Source of the DNA: Candidatus Binatia bacterium | GTDB taxonomy: Bacteria; Desulfobacterota; Binatia; UBA9968; JAJDTQ01 | Length of the DNA stretch: 64,000 nt | Assembly: GCA_951813575.1 (NCBI GenBank) | Contig: OX638375.1 | Span: forward strand, 930,001 to 994,000 | Direction of reading: 5' to 3' | Shown here: in pieces, positions 10,801 through 19,751 of the stretch | How the letters are laid out: the number at the start of each line of letters is the position of its first letter | How positions within the stretch are numbered: the stretch's first letter is position 1 | The notes under the pieces: model-generated | The model's database searches: none | What the model saw: only the letters and a program-made list of their open reading frames with translations | Told to the model about the DNA's origin: nothing | Position numbers and translations under genes: made by a program

Positions 10801-11693
10801 GCCAGGTGCCGCTTCACCGACAGCATGCTCCCGGCGGTCCCCAAAAGCCAGCCCATGAGAACGAGATGGACGTGCTGCGCGGCGCTCAGGAACACGAACT
10901 GCTCACCCGCGATCAGTGCGCCGAAAGGGGCCAGGAGGTCCGCGGTCAGCAGGGAGAACGCCGCCCGCAGCAACGCCAGGGCCAAACCGGCCCCTATCAG
11001 CCCCTGAACCATTCCCTCGATGACGAAAGGGGCCTTGATCAGGCCGTCGGGGGCCCCCACCAACTGCATGATCTCGATCTCGTCCTGCCGCGCCACGATG
11101 GCGAGCTTGATGGTGCCGACGACGATCAGGAAGGCCACCAGGAAAAGAAAACCGCCCACCACCCACTTCAGCCATTCGATGCCCGTCATGAGGAGCCGCA
11201 TCTTCTCCAGCCACGTCTCCGGGTACTCCACGTCCTGGACTCCTTCCAGAGCCGCCAGACGCCGCACCAGCGCGAGCACGGCTTCGCGCGAGCGGTGACC
11301 GGACCGCAGCTCGAGGTCCACCGACGCCGGCAGCGTCCCCGGGTCCAGCCCCTCCAGGATTCCGGACTGTGATCCGAGCGTCTTTCCGAACTCTTCCCAG
11401 GCTCGCGCCTTGGAGACGTAACGCGCGGACTTCACCTCCGGGTAAGCCGCCAGTCTGGCCCGGAGGGCCTCCCCGGCGGCCGGGTCGACGCCGTCGCCCA
11501 GGTAGACGAACACCTGGATCTCGTCGCTCCAGCCCCTCACCAGCGCGCGGACATTGTCCTGAACCAGCAGGAAACCGCCGAACACGGAGAGCGTCATGGC
11601 CATGATGCCGGCGGTCAGGAGATGCGTCCAGAACAGCTCCCGCAGACTCCTGGCCACGCGGCCGGCCACGAAAACGACGTGGGTGGACTTCAT
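10797..11693 (-). CDS. ftsX: Cell division protein FtsX
   Basis: A 298-aa permease-like protein with four membrane segments: one after a short cytoplasmic N-terminus (about residues 23-45) and three in the C-terminal third. Between them is a periplasmic domain of about 120 residues that contacts EnvC-type activators. With FtsE it forms a divisome ABC complex that couples ATP hydrolysis to peptidoglycan cleavage. It overlaps ftsE by ATGA and envC by GTGA, so the three are translationally linked. The length agrees with the family. Confidence 0.95.
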   Translation of the reverse strand: MKSTHVVFVAGRVARSLRELFWTHLLTAGIMAMTLSVFGGFLLVQDNVRALVRGWSDEIQVFVYLGDGVDPAAGEALRARLAAYPEVKSARYVSKARAWEEFGKTLGSQSGILEGLDPGTLPASVDLELRSGHRSREAVLALVRRLAALEGVQDVEYPETWLEKMRLLMTGIEWLKWVVGGFLFLVAFLIVVGTIKLAIVARQDEIEIMQLVGAPDGLIKAPFVIEGMVQGLIGAGLALALLRAAFSLLTADLLAPFGALIAGEQFVFLSAAQHVHLVLMGWLLGTAGSMLSVKRHLA

Positions 11694-12376
11694 GGGCTCG
11701 CGGCCGCCCCGGCCGTGTATTGCTCACCGACCAGACGCCCCTGGCGCATCATCAGCACACGGCCCTCGAAGCGCCGCAGGAGACGGTAGTCGTGGGTGGC
11801 GATAAGCACCGTGGTGCCCCGCCGCTGGATCCGGGCGAACAACCGCATGGTCTCCTCGGCCATCTCCGGATCCAGGTTTCCGGTGGGCTCGTCGGCCAGC
11901 ACCAGCTCCGGATCGTTCACCAGCGCCCGGGCAATGGCCACGCGCTGCTGTTCGCCGCCCGAGAGGGCGGGCGGCAACGCCCCGTACCTGTCCTTCAACC
12001 CCAGCTCCGACAGGAGCGCAAAGGCCTTGCGGCGGCTCTGACGCCAGGAAACGCCGGTGACGTCCGCGGCCAGCGATACGTTTTCCAGCGCGTTCATGTG
12101 CGGGATCAGCTTGAAGTCCTGGAACACCAGGCCCAGCCGCCGCCTGAAGGCCGCCAGGCCCTTGCCTTTCAGGCGCGTAATATTCCGTCCGTTGACGATA
12201 ACCTGGCCCTCGGTGACCGGCTCGGAACGGAACAACAGCCGCAGCAAGGTGGTCTTGCCGGCCCCGCTGGGCCCGCACAGAAACACGAATTCGCCGTCCT
12301 CCACCTGAAACCCGATATCCCTGACCCCGGTGTTGTCCGGGGGGTATAGTTTGGACACGTTGTGGAGCTGAATCAT
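11690..12376 (-). CDS. ftsE: Cell division ATP-binding protein FtsE
   Basis: A 228-aa ABC ATPase with Walker A (GPSGAGKTTLL), Q-loop (FQDFKLIPH), signature (LSGGEQQR), Walker B (LVLADEPTGNLD) and H-loop (IATHDYRLL). MIQLHNVSKLYPP at the chosen start is the standard FtsE N-terminus; a longer reading to 12499 would add 41 unrelated residues. It is the first gene of the ftsE-ftsX-envC-ctpA-xseA-xseB-tlyA run. No clear Shine-Dalgarno is visible before the ATG. Confidence 0.95.
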   Translation of the reverse strand: MIQLHNVSKLYPPDNTGVRDIGFQVEDGEFVFLCGPSGAGKTTLLRLLFRSEPVTEGQVIVNGRNITRLKGKGLAAFRRRLGLVFQDFKLIPHMNALENVSLAADVTGVSWRQSRRKAFALLSELGLKDRYGALPPALSGGEQQRVAIARALVNDPELVLADEPTGNLDPEMAEETMRLFARIQRRGTTVLIATHDYRLLRRFEGRVLMMRQGRLVGEQYTAGAAASP

Positions 12377-12415
12377 GGATATCGACGGAGTTGAGGGAGA
12401 AACGGCAAATCGATC

Positions 12416-12444
12416 TTGACATCGCCATCGGACGGCTGTTAACG
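12416..12444 (+). promoter_or_regulatory. candidate promoter for the radical SAM gene
   Basis: TTGACA (12416-12421) and TTAACG (12439-12444) are 17 nt apart in the 196-nt divergent region between ftsE and the radical SAM gene. The -35 is consensus and the -10 is weak. It would give a leader of about 120 nt. Confidence 0.4.
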
Positions 12445-12572
12445 TGGCGTAAATACGGTCAATTGTCCGATTTGGCGGGCTTTCGGCGCAGGTTATCACT
12501 AAACCGCCCCAGGAACAAAAGGGAAACCACGGAGAGAAACAGGGAGACCGGCACTATGAGGAGTTTCACGCC

Positions 12573-14597
12573 ATGAAAATTCTGTTCGTCAATCCGCGCT
12601 TTCCGAACTCCCTGTGGCGCCTGACCGGGATAACCGACATCCTGCCGCAGCGTTGCGCCCAGACGCCGTTGGGGCTCCTCACCGTGGCCGCCCTGACGCC
12701 ACCGGATTTCGACGTCGAGTTGCAGGACGAGAACGTCAAGCCGCTCCAGTTCGACACCGACGCCGACGTGGTGGCCATCTCGTGCTGGAACATCCAGTAC
12801 AACCGTGCCCGGCACATCGCGCAAGCGTTCCGCAAGCAGGGAAAGATGGTGGTGGTGGGAGGCCCCTACCCTTCCCTGTGCCCCGAGCGCTTCACCGACG
12901 GGCAGTTCGACGTGGTCTTCGACGGCGAGGTCGAGATTACCTGGCCGCAGTTCTGCGACGATCTCCGGTCCGGCAGCCACCAGGCTCTCTACAAGCAGGA
13001 AGGCAACGTCGACATCACGCTGTCGCCGGTGCCGCGGGTGGATCTGGCCCCGCGGGACGACTACCTCTACTACTTCCTGCAGACCACCCGTGGCTGCCCC
13101 TTCAAGTGCGAGTTCTGCGACATCATCATCACCGACGGGCGGGTGCCGCGCACCAAGAGCGTGGACCACGTGATCAAGGAGATCGAAGCCGTGCAGTCCG
13201 TCGGCGGAATCCACGTCAGCTTCTCCGATGCCAACCTCATCGGCAACATGCGCTACGCCGAGGGGCTGCTGACCGCGGTGGCCGAGTTCGGCCGCGCCAA
13301 CAAGTATCCCATCAACTTCTCCGGCGAGATGACCATCAACGTGGCGGAGAAGCCCAGGCTGCTCCAGTTGCTCCACGACGCCAACTTCACCAGCATGTTC
13401 CTGGGCATCGAGTCGCCGCGGGTGGCGAGCCTCAACGAGACCCAGAAGCGGCAGAACACCACCTCGCCGCTGATGGAGAGCATCCGCAAGATCCAGTCCC
13501 ACAACATGGCGATCCTGGCGGGCATGATCGTGGGCTTCGACAACGACGACAAGGACATCTTCCGGGAACAGTTCGAGTTCCTGCAGGAGGCCGGCATCGC
13601 CTTCACCACCAGCGGCGTGCTGACCGCCATCGAGAAGACGCCCCTCTACGAGCGCATGGAGAAGGAAGGCCGGCTGATCCCCTACGACTCCGCGCAGATG
13701 AGGGGGCACGGCTCGGCGGACCTGAACTTCGTTCCCAAGCTGATGAGCATCGAGGAGGTGCAGCAGGGCTACAACTGGCTGATCCGGAGCCTCTACAAGT
13801 ACGAGAATTACGGCGCGCGGCTGGCCACCGGGGTCCAGGCGTTCCGGCCCGAATATACCCGCCGTGGCCGCGGACACGTGGACCGCGAGACTCTCGGCAT
13901 CCTGGCCAAGACGGTCCGGCACTACGTCTTCACCAGCGACCGCGCCCGGCGCCGCTTCTTCCTCAGGACCCTGCGGCAGATCATGTGGCCGCGCCCCAAC
14001 TTCGAGAAGCTGGACTACGCCATCAGCTACATGATCTCGGAGAAACACTTCCACGACTACGTGGACAAGGCCCACGGCGACCCCGAGACGGTGGCCGACG
14101 GGCCGTTCGTGGAAAGCGCCGCGGTGGAGCAGACCTGGGGCGAGCTGAGCAAGGAATACCTGAGAAAGCTAAAACGCGAGGTCCACCCCGGCGCCATGCG
14201 CTGGGTGTGGATGCGGCGCCGGCTGCGGCACGCCGTGGCGGTGCCGGAGGCGTTCCTCAAGGACCAGGTGGGCCAACGGTTGAGCAATTTTCTGTCCGAC
14301 CTCGGCATCGACGTCGTACCGGTGGCGAGCGCGGCCCTGTCACGCATCCAGGACAAGGCCGACGTGCTGGTGCTTCCCATCCTCAACAAGGTGCTGAAGG
14401 GCCGCGAGGAGCTGCAACAGGCGGTGGAGCACCTGACCGAGGAGTCCCAGAAGGAAATCAAGCGTTTCCGCAAGGTGATCCACTTCCCCATGGACCAGGG
14501 AGACGGCGCCGCCCTGGAAGCGTTCGCCCGCCTCGGCCTGCTCTACACGGGCCGGGTAGAGAGGGTGCAGCGGGCCTACGTCAGGGCCTTTCAGTAG
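12573..14597 (+). CDS. B12-binding radical SAM protein with DUF4070-like C-terminus
   Basis: A 674-aa enzyme with an N-terminal cobalamin-binding domain (about residues 1-140), a radical SAM TIM-barrel with the CxxxCxxC cluster motif (RGCPFKCEFCDIIITDGRVP, about residues 178-186) and a C-terminal DUF4070-type region. This architecture and the RVPRTKS motif are shared with the hopanoid methylases HpnP and HpnR and related uncharacterised enzymes. The substrate is not known, and no hopanoid genes are nearby. The C-terminal extension (about residues 500-674) is basic and helical and is longer than in HpnP. The ATG has GAGGAG about 10 nt upstream. It is transcribed alone, away from ftsE. Confidence 0.85.
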   Translation: MKILFVNPRFPNSLWRLTGITDILPQRCAQTPLGLLTVAALTPPDFDVELQDENVKPLQFDTDADVVAISCWNIQYNRARHIAQAFRKQGKMVVVGGPYPSLCPERFTDGQFDVVFDGEVEITWPQFCDDLRSGSHQALYKQEGNVDITLSPVPRVDLAPRDDYLYYFLQTTRGCPFKCEFCDIIITDGRVPRTKSVDHVIKEIEAVQSVGGIHVSFSDANLIGNMRYAEGLLTAVAEFGRANKYPINFSGEMTINVAEKPRLLQLLHDANFTSMFLGIESPRVASLNETQKRQNTTSPLMESIRKIQSHNMAILAGMIVGFDNDDKDIFREQFEFLQEAGIAFTTSGVLTAIEKTPLYERMEKEGRLIPYDSAQMRGHGSADLNFVPKLMSIEEVQQGYNWLIRSLYKYENYGARLATGVQAFRPEYTRRGRGHVDRETLGILAKTVRHYVFTSDRARRRFFLRTLRQIMWPRPNFEKLDYAISYMISEKHFHDYVDKAHGDPETVADGPFVESAAVEQTWGELSKEYLRKLKREVHPGAMRWVWMRRRLRHAVAVPEAFLKDQVGQRLSNFLSDLGIDVVPVASAALSRIQDKADVLVLPILNKVLKGREELQQAVEHLTEESQKEIKRFRKVIHFPMDQGDGAALEAFARLGLLYTGRVERVQRAYVRAFQ

Positions 14598-14605
14598 AAC
14601 AAGGA

Positions 14606-14634
14606 ACGGTGACGGGTTCGAAACCCGTCACCGT
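14606..14634. terminator. 13-bp perfect hairpin between convergent genes
   Basis: A perfect inverted repeat with 13-bp arms (ACGGTGACGGGTT and its complement) and a 3-nt loop (CGA) lies between the end of the radical SAM gene and the end of the SirB1-like gene, touching the latter's stop codon. It could act as a bidirectional terminator, but no clear T-tract follows on either strand, so it is not a textbook intrinsic terminator. Confidence 0.5.
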
Positions 14635-15464
14635 CAATGAAACGCGCGCGAGTGTTTCCGGATCTTCTCGATCTGTTCCCGCACCGTCGCGGCGCCGTCG
14701 GAATCCGGCGCCAGTTCCAGATACCTCTCCAAGTCCGTCAGCGCGCCCGCGCCGTCCTCCAGCCGCAAACGTAAAAGGCCACGGTCCCGGATCTGATCGG
14801 GGTCGCGCGGGTTCAGGATCACGAGTTGCTCCACGACCCGGAGGCATCGCTTCAGATCCTGCCGGTTGGCGTAGATCAGCTTGATGTTGTTGAGCATTCG
14901 CTGAACGATCTGTCTGTTGGACACGGGGGAAAGGTACTCGGGCTGGACCTCCAGCCGGCCGCCGTAGAGCCTGTCCAGCAACTCCTGAAAGTCCGCCGCC
15001 GACAGGATGCGGCCGCCGTTGAAAGGGTCGACGAAGACCTCCTGGCCTTCGCAGGCCGTCTTGACCAGGAAGTGACCCGGGAAGCCCACGCCCCCGGCTT
15101 CCAGGCCCACCCGCCGAGCCACCTCCATGTAGAGCACCGACAGGGTGATGGGGATGCCGCTCTTGCGGTCCATGACCCGGTTCAGGAAGCTGTTCTCGGG
15201 ATCGTAATAGTCCTCGTCGTTGCCCCGGAAACCTTCCCGCTGGAACAGCACGTATTCAACGCAGGCGAGCCGGCGATAGGCGCCTTCCTCGGCGCCGGCC
15301 GCCTCGCTCACCCACTCCGCCATCCGGTCCAGTCGGGTAAGGTACCCTTCGATATCGAGCTCGGGATACTCCGGCACGGCGATGGTCAGGGCCACCCGGG
15401 CCAGATCCATGTCGGGCTCGGAAACCGCTTCGGCAAAGGCAAGGTACCGGGCGCTCTCGTCCAT
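14634..15464 (-). CDS. SirB1 family protein (transglutaminase-like with TPR tail)
   Basis: A 276-aa protein of the SirB1/UPF0162 family. The central part (about residues 85-165) carries the transglutaminase-like signature NRVMDRKSGIPITLSVLYME and GFPGHFLVKT. The C-terminal 100 residues are helical and TPR-like (LNNIKLIYANRQDLKRCLRV, then LVILNPRDPDQIRDRGLL). The function is not established. The start is decided by a near-perfect GGAGGTGAT directly before the ATG. It lies 66 nt downstream of the TPP enzyme on the same strand. Confidence 0.85.
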   Translation of the reverse strand: MDESARYLAFAEAVSEPDMDLARVALTIAVPEYPELDIEGYLTRLDRMAEWVSEAAGAEEGAYRRLACVEYVLFQREGFRGNDEDYYDPENSFLNRVMDRKSGIPITLSVLYMEVARRVGLEAGGVGFPGHFLVKTACEGQEVFVDPFNGGRILSAADFQELLDRLYGGRLEVQPEYLSPVSNRQIVQRMLNNIKLIYANRQDLKRCLRVVEQLVILNPRDPDQIRDRGLLRLRLEDGAGALTDLERYLELAPDSDGAATVREQIEKIRKHSRAFH

Positions 15465-15530
15465 ATCACCTCCAGAGCGAACCGCGGCACTGCTCCGCGG
15501 GCGATCCGCCGATCCGCGTCGCGGTCTGCC

Positions 15531-17300
15531 TCAACGCGGATCGGAAACCACGTCCAGCACGGCCGGTAGCCTTTGCTCCTTCACCACCTTGCAGGCCCGT
15601 TCCAGCGCCGGGCCCAACTCCGCCGGCGTGCGGATCGGCCCCTCGCCCCACACCCCGAAGCACTCGGCCATCTTGGCGTAGTCCACCAGCGGATCGCTCA
15701 CGTGGGTGCCGATGCCGGCGTTCTCCACCGGCCGGTTGCGGAACTCGGCCAGCTTGATGCCGTGCTCTTCCGAGTTGTAGAAGGACTGGTTGTTGTGGAT
15801 GACTATCAGCAGCGGGATCTTGTGGTGCGCGGCGGTCCACAGGGCGCTGGAGGTCATCAGCAGGTCGCCGTCCGACTGGATGTCGACGCAGAACTTGTCC
15901 GTCCCCATGTGCCCCAGGGCCACGCCGATGGCGGCGCTCATGCCGTAGCCCACGCCGGCGCCGCCGCTGCGGCCCAGGTACTGACCCGGCTTGGTCCAGT
16001 CCCACAGCTTCCGCGCCCAGCCGTTGGCGCTGCCGTTGGCCAGCACCCAGTCCTCGTTCTTGATCGCCTCGCCGATCTCGTAGCCGAGGCAGGCGGTGGA
16101 GATGTCGTTGCGGGTGAGGGTCTGCCGCGCCTCCTCCTGCCAGCGGGCGCGGGCCGCGTCGTGCACGGCCTTGACTTCCCTGGCCCGGGCCTCGATGGCC
16201 GACTTGTCCGAGCCCATCAGCTCCCGGCACAGGCGGGTGAGCTCGGGCAGGGCGATGGCCGTATCGGCGCTGATGGGAACGTCCACCGCCTGCAGCGGTT
16301 GGACGTCCGTGGCCCAACTGTGCACCAGCATGTCGTTCAGGTTGATGTGAATGATCTTGGTTCCGGGCTGGATGACGTATCCCATCTCCCGGGTGGTGCG
16401 GTCCACGGTGGTCAGCGAGCCGTAGAGGTCCTGGACGTCCAGCCCCAGCACCACGTCGGCCTTCTTCAGGAAGTCGCCGGCGACGTTGGTCACGTCGAGC
16501 GGATGCGTGTTGGCGATGTTGTGCCGGTTGCCCTTGTCGATGACCGGAATCGCCAGCAGCTCGGCCAGCTCGGCCAGGGCCGCCACCGCCGCGGGCTTGC
16601 GGCCCATGAAGTCCGCGACGATGAGAGGCGCCTTGGCGCCCACCAGAAGCTCCGCCGCCCGCCGCATGGCCTCGGGGTTCCCCTGCACCGGGGCCTGGGG
16701 GGCGAACCGGCTCACGTCGGGTACCTCGATCTGCTTCGCCACCTCCATCTCCTGGAGGCCGGCGTCGTAGTTGATGTACACCGGCGCCGTGGGCTCGGTG
16801 ACGGCAAGACGGTAACCGCGGATGAAAGATTCCGGAATGCTCTCCAGCGTGGCCGGCTGGTCGTCCCACTTGGTGTAGTCGCGCACCTGGTTGCCCTGCG
16901 TCAGCGCGGTATGGATCCAGTCGATCCAGGGGCGGCGGATGGTGGTATCCACCGGCCCCGTGCCGCCCAGGCAGATCACCGGGACGCGGTCGCACCACGC
17001 GTTGAAGATCCCCATGCTGCCGTGCTGCAGGCCCACCACGTCGTGCAGGATCGCCACCATGGGCTTGCCCGTGGCCTTGGCGTAACCGTGGGAGATGGCC
17101 ACCGAGATCTCCTCGTGGCAGCAGAAGATCACCTCCGGGTGATGGTTGCCGCCGTAGTTCACGATGGAGTCATGGATGCCGCGAAAGCTCGCCCCCGGGT
17201 TGAAAGCCGTGTATTCGATATCGAACGCCTTCAGCATGTCGACGACGACGTCCGAGCCGTACTCCGCCTGCTTCTTCTCCGCCCTAGCGGCCTTTGCCAT
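15531..17300 (-). CDS. Thiamine pyrophosphate-dependent enzyme, acetolactate-synthase-like
   Basis: A 589-aa TPP enzyme with the three-domain layout: N-terminal pyrimidine-binding domain with the activating Glu (CCHEEISVAISHGYAKATGK), central domain (about residues 205-345), and C-terminal PP-binding domain with the DGD...NN cofactor motif (IQSDGDLLMTSSALWTA and VIHNNQSFYN). It resembles the benzoylformate decarboxylase/acetolactate synthase superfamily, but no small ALS subunit is nearby and the substrate cannot be told. A GGAG precedes the ATG. It is upstream of the SirB1-like gene and divergent from the LLM/MFS cluster. Confidence 0.85.
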   Translation of the reverse strand: MAKAARAEKKQAEYGSDVVVDMLKAFDIEYTAFNPGASFRGIHDSIVNYGGNHHPEVIFCCHEEISVAISHGYAKATGKPMVAILHDVVGLQHGSMGIFNAWCDRVPVICLGGTGPVDTTIRRPWIDWIHTALTQGNQVRDYTKWDDQPATLESIPESFIRGYRLAVTEPTAPVYINYDAGLQEMEVAKQIEVPDVSRFAPQAPVQGNPEAMRRAAELLVGAKAPLIVADFMGRKPAAVAALAELAELLAIPVIDKGNRHNIANTHPLDVTNVAGDFLKKADVVLGLDVQDLYGSLTTVDRTTREMGYVIQPGTKIIHINLNDMLVHSWATDVQPLQAVDVPISADTAIALPELTRLCRELMGSDKSAIEARAREVKAVHDAARARWQEEARQTLTRNDISTACLGYEIGEAIKNEDWVLANGSANGWARKLWDWTKPGQYLGRSGGAGVGYGMSAAIGVALGHMGTDKFCVDIQSDGDLLMTSSALWTAAHHKIPLLIVIHNNQSFYNSEEHGIKLAEFRNRPVENAGIGTHVSDPLVDYAKMAECFGVWGEGPIRTPAELGPALERACKVVKEQRLPAVLDVVSDPR

Positions 17301-17436
17301 AGTGGTGTTCTCCCCTCGCTCAATGTTGCGATACGCCTTCGTGAGACGGACCTCGGCAGGGACTTCCCGCTTCCATCCGCCCCTTGACGTAGGATGCCAT
17401 AGCCCCTTTGCACGGCCTGCGTCAACCGGACGTAGT

Positions 17437-17466
17437 TTGACACTCCCGCCGGTGTTCGGCTAGTAG
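17437..17466 (+). promoter_or_regulatory. candidate promoter for the LLM-MFS cluster
   Basis: TTGACA (17437-17442) is followed after 18 nt by TAGTAG (17461-17466). The -35 is consensus and the -10 is poor. It would start transcription about 30-35 nt before the probable LLM start at 17507. Confidence 0.3.
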
Positions 17467-17506
17467 TGCAACCACCGACCGCATTCCCTTCGAACGGAGC
17501 CGCACC

Positions 17507-18433
17507 ACGAAAACCGGAGTCTTCCTGCCCATTTCAGGACGCGCAGCCACTGCCGAGACCTTGCGTCAGGCAGCCCGGAGCGCCGAGGCCTGGGGCTTCG
17601 ACTCCATCTGGGCGGCGGACCGCATCATCATCCCCTGGCGCATCGACACACCTTACCCCTACGCCAACGAAGGCGCGTTCATCGTGCCGCCGGACCGTCC
17701 CTTCCTGGATTCCCTGACGTGCCTGACGTTCCTGGCGGCGTGCACCAGCCGTGTCGAGCTGGGCATCAGCGTGCTGGTGCTGCCTTACCGTCAGCCGCTG
17801 GTCTGGGGCAAGATCGCCGCGACCCTCGACCACCTGTCCGAGGGCCGCTTCATTCTGGGCGTGGGCGTGGGATGGATGGAAGAAGAGTTCCGGGCGCTGC
17901 AGGCGCCGTTCGGGGACCGGGGCCGCAGGACCGACGAGCAGCTCGAGGTACTGAGAGAAGTCCTGAGCACCGAGCATTCGAGCTTTGCCGGAGAGTTCTA
18001 CCGGTTCGACGACGTCAGCTTCCTGCCCAAATCCCGAAGGCCCGAGGGCATCCCGGTCTGGATCGGCGGCGAAGGACGCCGGGCCCAGCGGCGCGCCGGA
18101 CGCTACGGCGACGCCTGGTTCCCCTACTTCGTGCGCATCGGGCCCGATGAACTGGCCGCGCGGTTCGACAACGCCCGGCGACACGCCGAAGAAGCCGGGC
18201 GCTCACCGGAGAGCCTGCGGCTCAACTGCTGCCTCCCCATCGAGGTCACGCGGGAACCGGTGACGCAGGAGCCGAACCGCCTGGCCGGCACCCCGACGCA
18301 GCTCGTGGAAGCCATCGGCCGGTACCGCGAGGCGGGAGTGGAGCACCTGGCGCTCCAGTTCATGGTGCCTCGCTGGCCCGACCGACTGGAACAGATGCAG
18401 CGGTTCGCCGAGGAAACCCTGCCGCATATCTAG
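17507..18433 (+). CDS. LLM class (F420/FMN-dependent) oxidoreductase, unusual start codon
   Basis: A luciferase-like monooxygenase family TIM-barrel protein. The family's normal N-terminus (KTGVFLPISGRAATAETLRQ) is encoded only if translation starts at an ACG codon at 17507, which is preceded by GGAG with a 7-nt spacer. No ATG, GTG or TTG occurs in frame upstream. The first standard start in frame is TTG at 17561, which would remove the first beta strand. From 17507 the protein has 308 aa and includes GFDSIWAADRI, the LSEGRFILGVGVGWMEEEF signature and GGEGRRAQRRAGRYGDAWFP. Substrate and cofactor (F420 or FMN) are unknown. Its TAG stop overlaps the GTG of the first MFS gene. Confidence 0.82.
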   Translation, partial: TKTGVFLPISGRAATAETLRQAARSAEAWGFDSIWAADRIIIPWRIDTPYPYANEGAFIVPPDRPFLDSLTCLTFLAACTSRVELGISVLVLPYRQPLVWGKIAATLDHLSEGRFILGVGVGWMEEEFRALQAPFGDRGRRTDEQLEVLREVLSTEHSSFAGEFYRFDDVSFLPKSRRPEGIPVWIGGEGRRAQRRAGRYGDAWFPYFVRIGPDELAARFDNARRHAEEAGRSPESLRLNCCLPIEVTREPVTQEPNRLAGTPTQLVEAIGRYREAGVEHLALQFMVPRWPDRLEQMQRFAEETLPHI

Positions 18434-19749
18434 TGCACCGAAACCCATCCGGGACCCCTATGGCCCGCCGCCCCTTCTTTTACGGCTACGTCATCGTCGC
18501 CCTCTGCCTGTTCAACATGGTGCTGTTGCGGGGGATACTGGCCTCGTTCGCCGTCTTCAACATCGCGTTGCTGGAAACCTTCCGGTGGTCCCGCGCCGCC
18601 ACCGGCACCATTGCTTCGGTGAACGGCATTTTCTACAGCTTTTCCTCGCCGCTGGTGGGCTGGGCCTACGACCGCGTGGGGCCGCGCGTCCTCATGCCCG
18701 TCGGCGGCGCCCTCATCGGCGCCGGCCTGTTGGTGTCGGGCGTTAGCGCGACCCTGTGGCACTTCTACCTCGGCTGGGGCCTGCTGGTGGGCCTCGGCAT
18801 CGGCTGCATCGGCTTCGTCAGCAACACGGCCCTTCTGTCCCACTGGTTCCGGCGGCGGCGGGGCGCGGCCATCGGCGTGGCCACCATGGGACTGGGCTTC
18901 GGCATCCTGGTGGTGCCCGTGGTGCAGGCGGTGATCACCGGCTACGGTTGGCGCGCCGCCATGGTGTTGCTGGGAGTGGTGGTGCTGGCAACGGTCGTGC
19001 CCCTGAACGCCCTGTTCCAGAGACGCCGGCCCGAGGACATCGGCCAGCTTCCGGACGGCGACTCGATGGCAGCCGAGGACCAGCCTCCCGCGCCGGCGGA
19101 GGGCGTTGCCGAAGAGTTTGCGCGGGAGGTCGCGCCGGAGCGGGACTGGACGCTGAGGGACGCGTTCTGCTCGTTTCCGTTCTGGGCCATCGCCGTGGGC
19201 CACCTGGGGCTCGGCACCGGCCTTGCGCTCATGTACACCCACGCGGTCGCGCATCTCGTCCACGTCGGACTGGCGAAGCAGCTCGCCGCCAACGCCTTCA
19301 GCCTGGTGGGGGTGGCGCGGATTCCGAGCACCGCCATCTGGGGGTTCATCTCGGACCGCCTCGGGCGCGACCGCGCCTATCGCCTCGGCACCCTGTTCAC
19401 TCTCGGGGGGATCGGGGTGCTCATGATCCTGAGCGCCGATGCGCCGGCGTGGTGGTTCGTGGCCTTCGCCGTCCTCTACGGCATCGGCCACAGCTCCGGC
19501 AACCCGACCTTCGGCTCCACCATCGCGGACATCTTCGGCGGCAAGAACGTCGGAACCATCTTCGGGTGGCTGGAGATCACCTTCGGCATCGGAGTGGCGG
19601 CCGGCTCGTGGTTCGGCGGCTACGCCTTCGATTGGACCGGCTCCTACCAGTACGCCTGGGTGCTGGGAATGGTATCTTTCACGGTGGCCTACCTGAGCAT
19701 CCAGGTGTGCATCATGTGGAAGCGGCGCTCCCGCCACGAGACGCGGTGA
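18433..19749 (+). CDS. MFS transporter, tandem copy 1
   Basis: A 438-aa major facilitator superfamily protein with about 12 membrane segments. It has the MFS loop motif (WAYDRVGPRVLMPVGGALIG), a central hydrophilic loop (about residues 195-240) and a second-half counterpart (WGFISDRLGRDRAYRLGT). The fold resembles monocarboxylate/oxalate-formate type MFS carriers, so an organic anion substrate is plausible but unproven. The GTG at 18433 overlaps the LLM stop codon (TAGTG); an ATG at 18460 just before ARRPFFYGY is an alternative start. It is the first of three adjacent paralogues. Confidence 0.9.
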   Translation: MHRNPSGTPMARRPFFYGYVIVALCLFNMVLLRGILASFAVFNIALLETFRWSRAATGTIASVNGIFYSFSSPLVGWAYDRVGPRVLMPVGGALIGAGLLVSGVSATLWHFYLGWGLLVGLGIGCIGFVSNTALLSHWFRRRRGAAIGVATMGLGFGILVVPVVQAVITGYGWRAAMVLLGVVVLATVVPLNALFQRRRPEDIGQLPDGDSMAAEDQPPAPAEGVAEEFAREVAPERDWTLRDAFCSFPFWAIAVGHLGLGTGLALMYTHAVAHLVHVGLAKQLAANAFSLVGVARIPSTAIWGFISDRLGRDRAYRLGTLFTLGGIGVLMILSADAPAWWFVAFAVLYGIGHSSGNPTFGSTIADIFGGKNVGTIFGWLEITFGIGVAAGSWFGGYAFDWTGSYQYAWVLGMVSFTVAYLSIQVCIMWKRRSRHETR

Positions 19750-19751
19750 GC

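Noticed and set aside
14605..14637. Fragment of a tRNA 3' end (GGGTTCGAAACCC looks like a T-arm)
   Set aside because: The palindrome is perfect over 13 bp, with no acceptor or anticodon arm around it, so a hairpin is the simpler reading.
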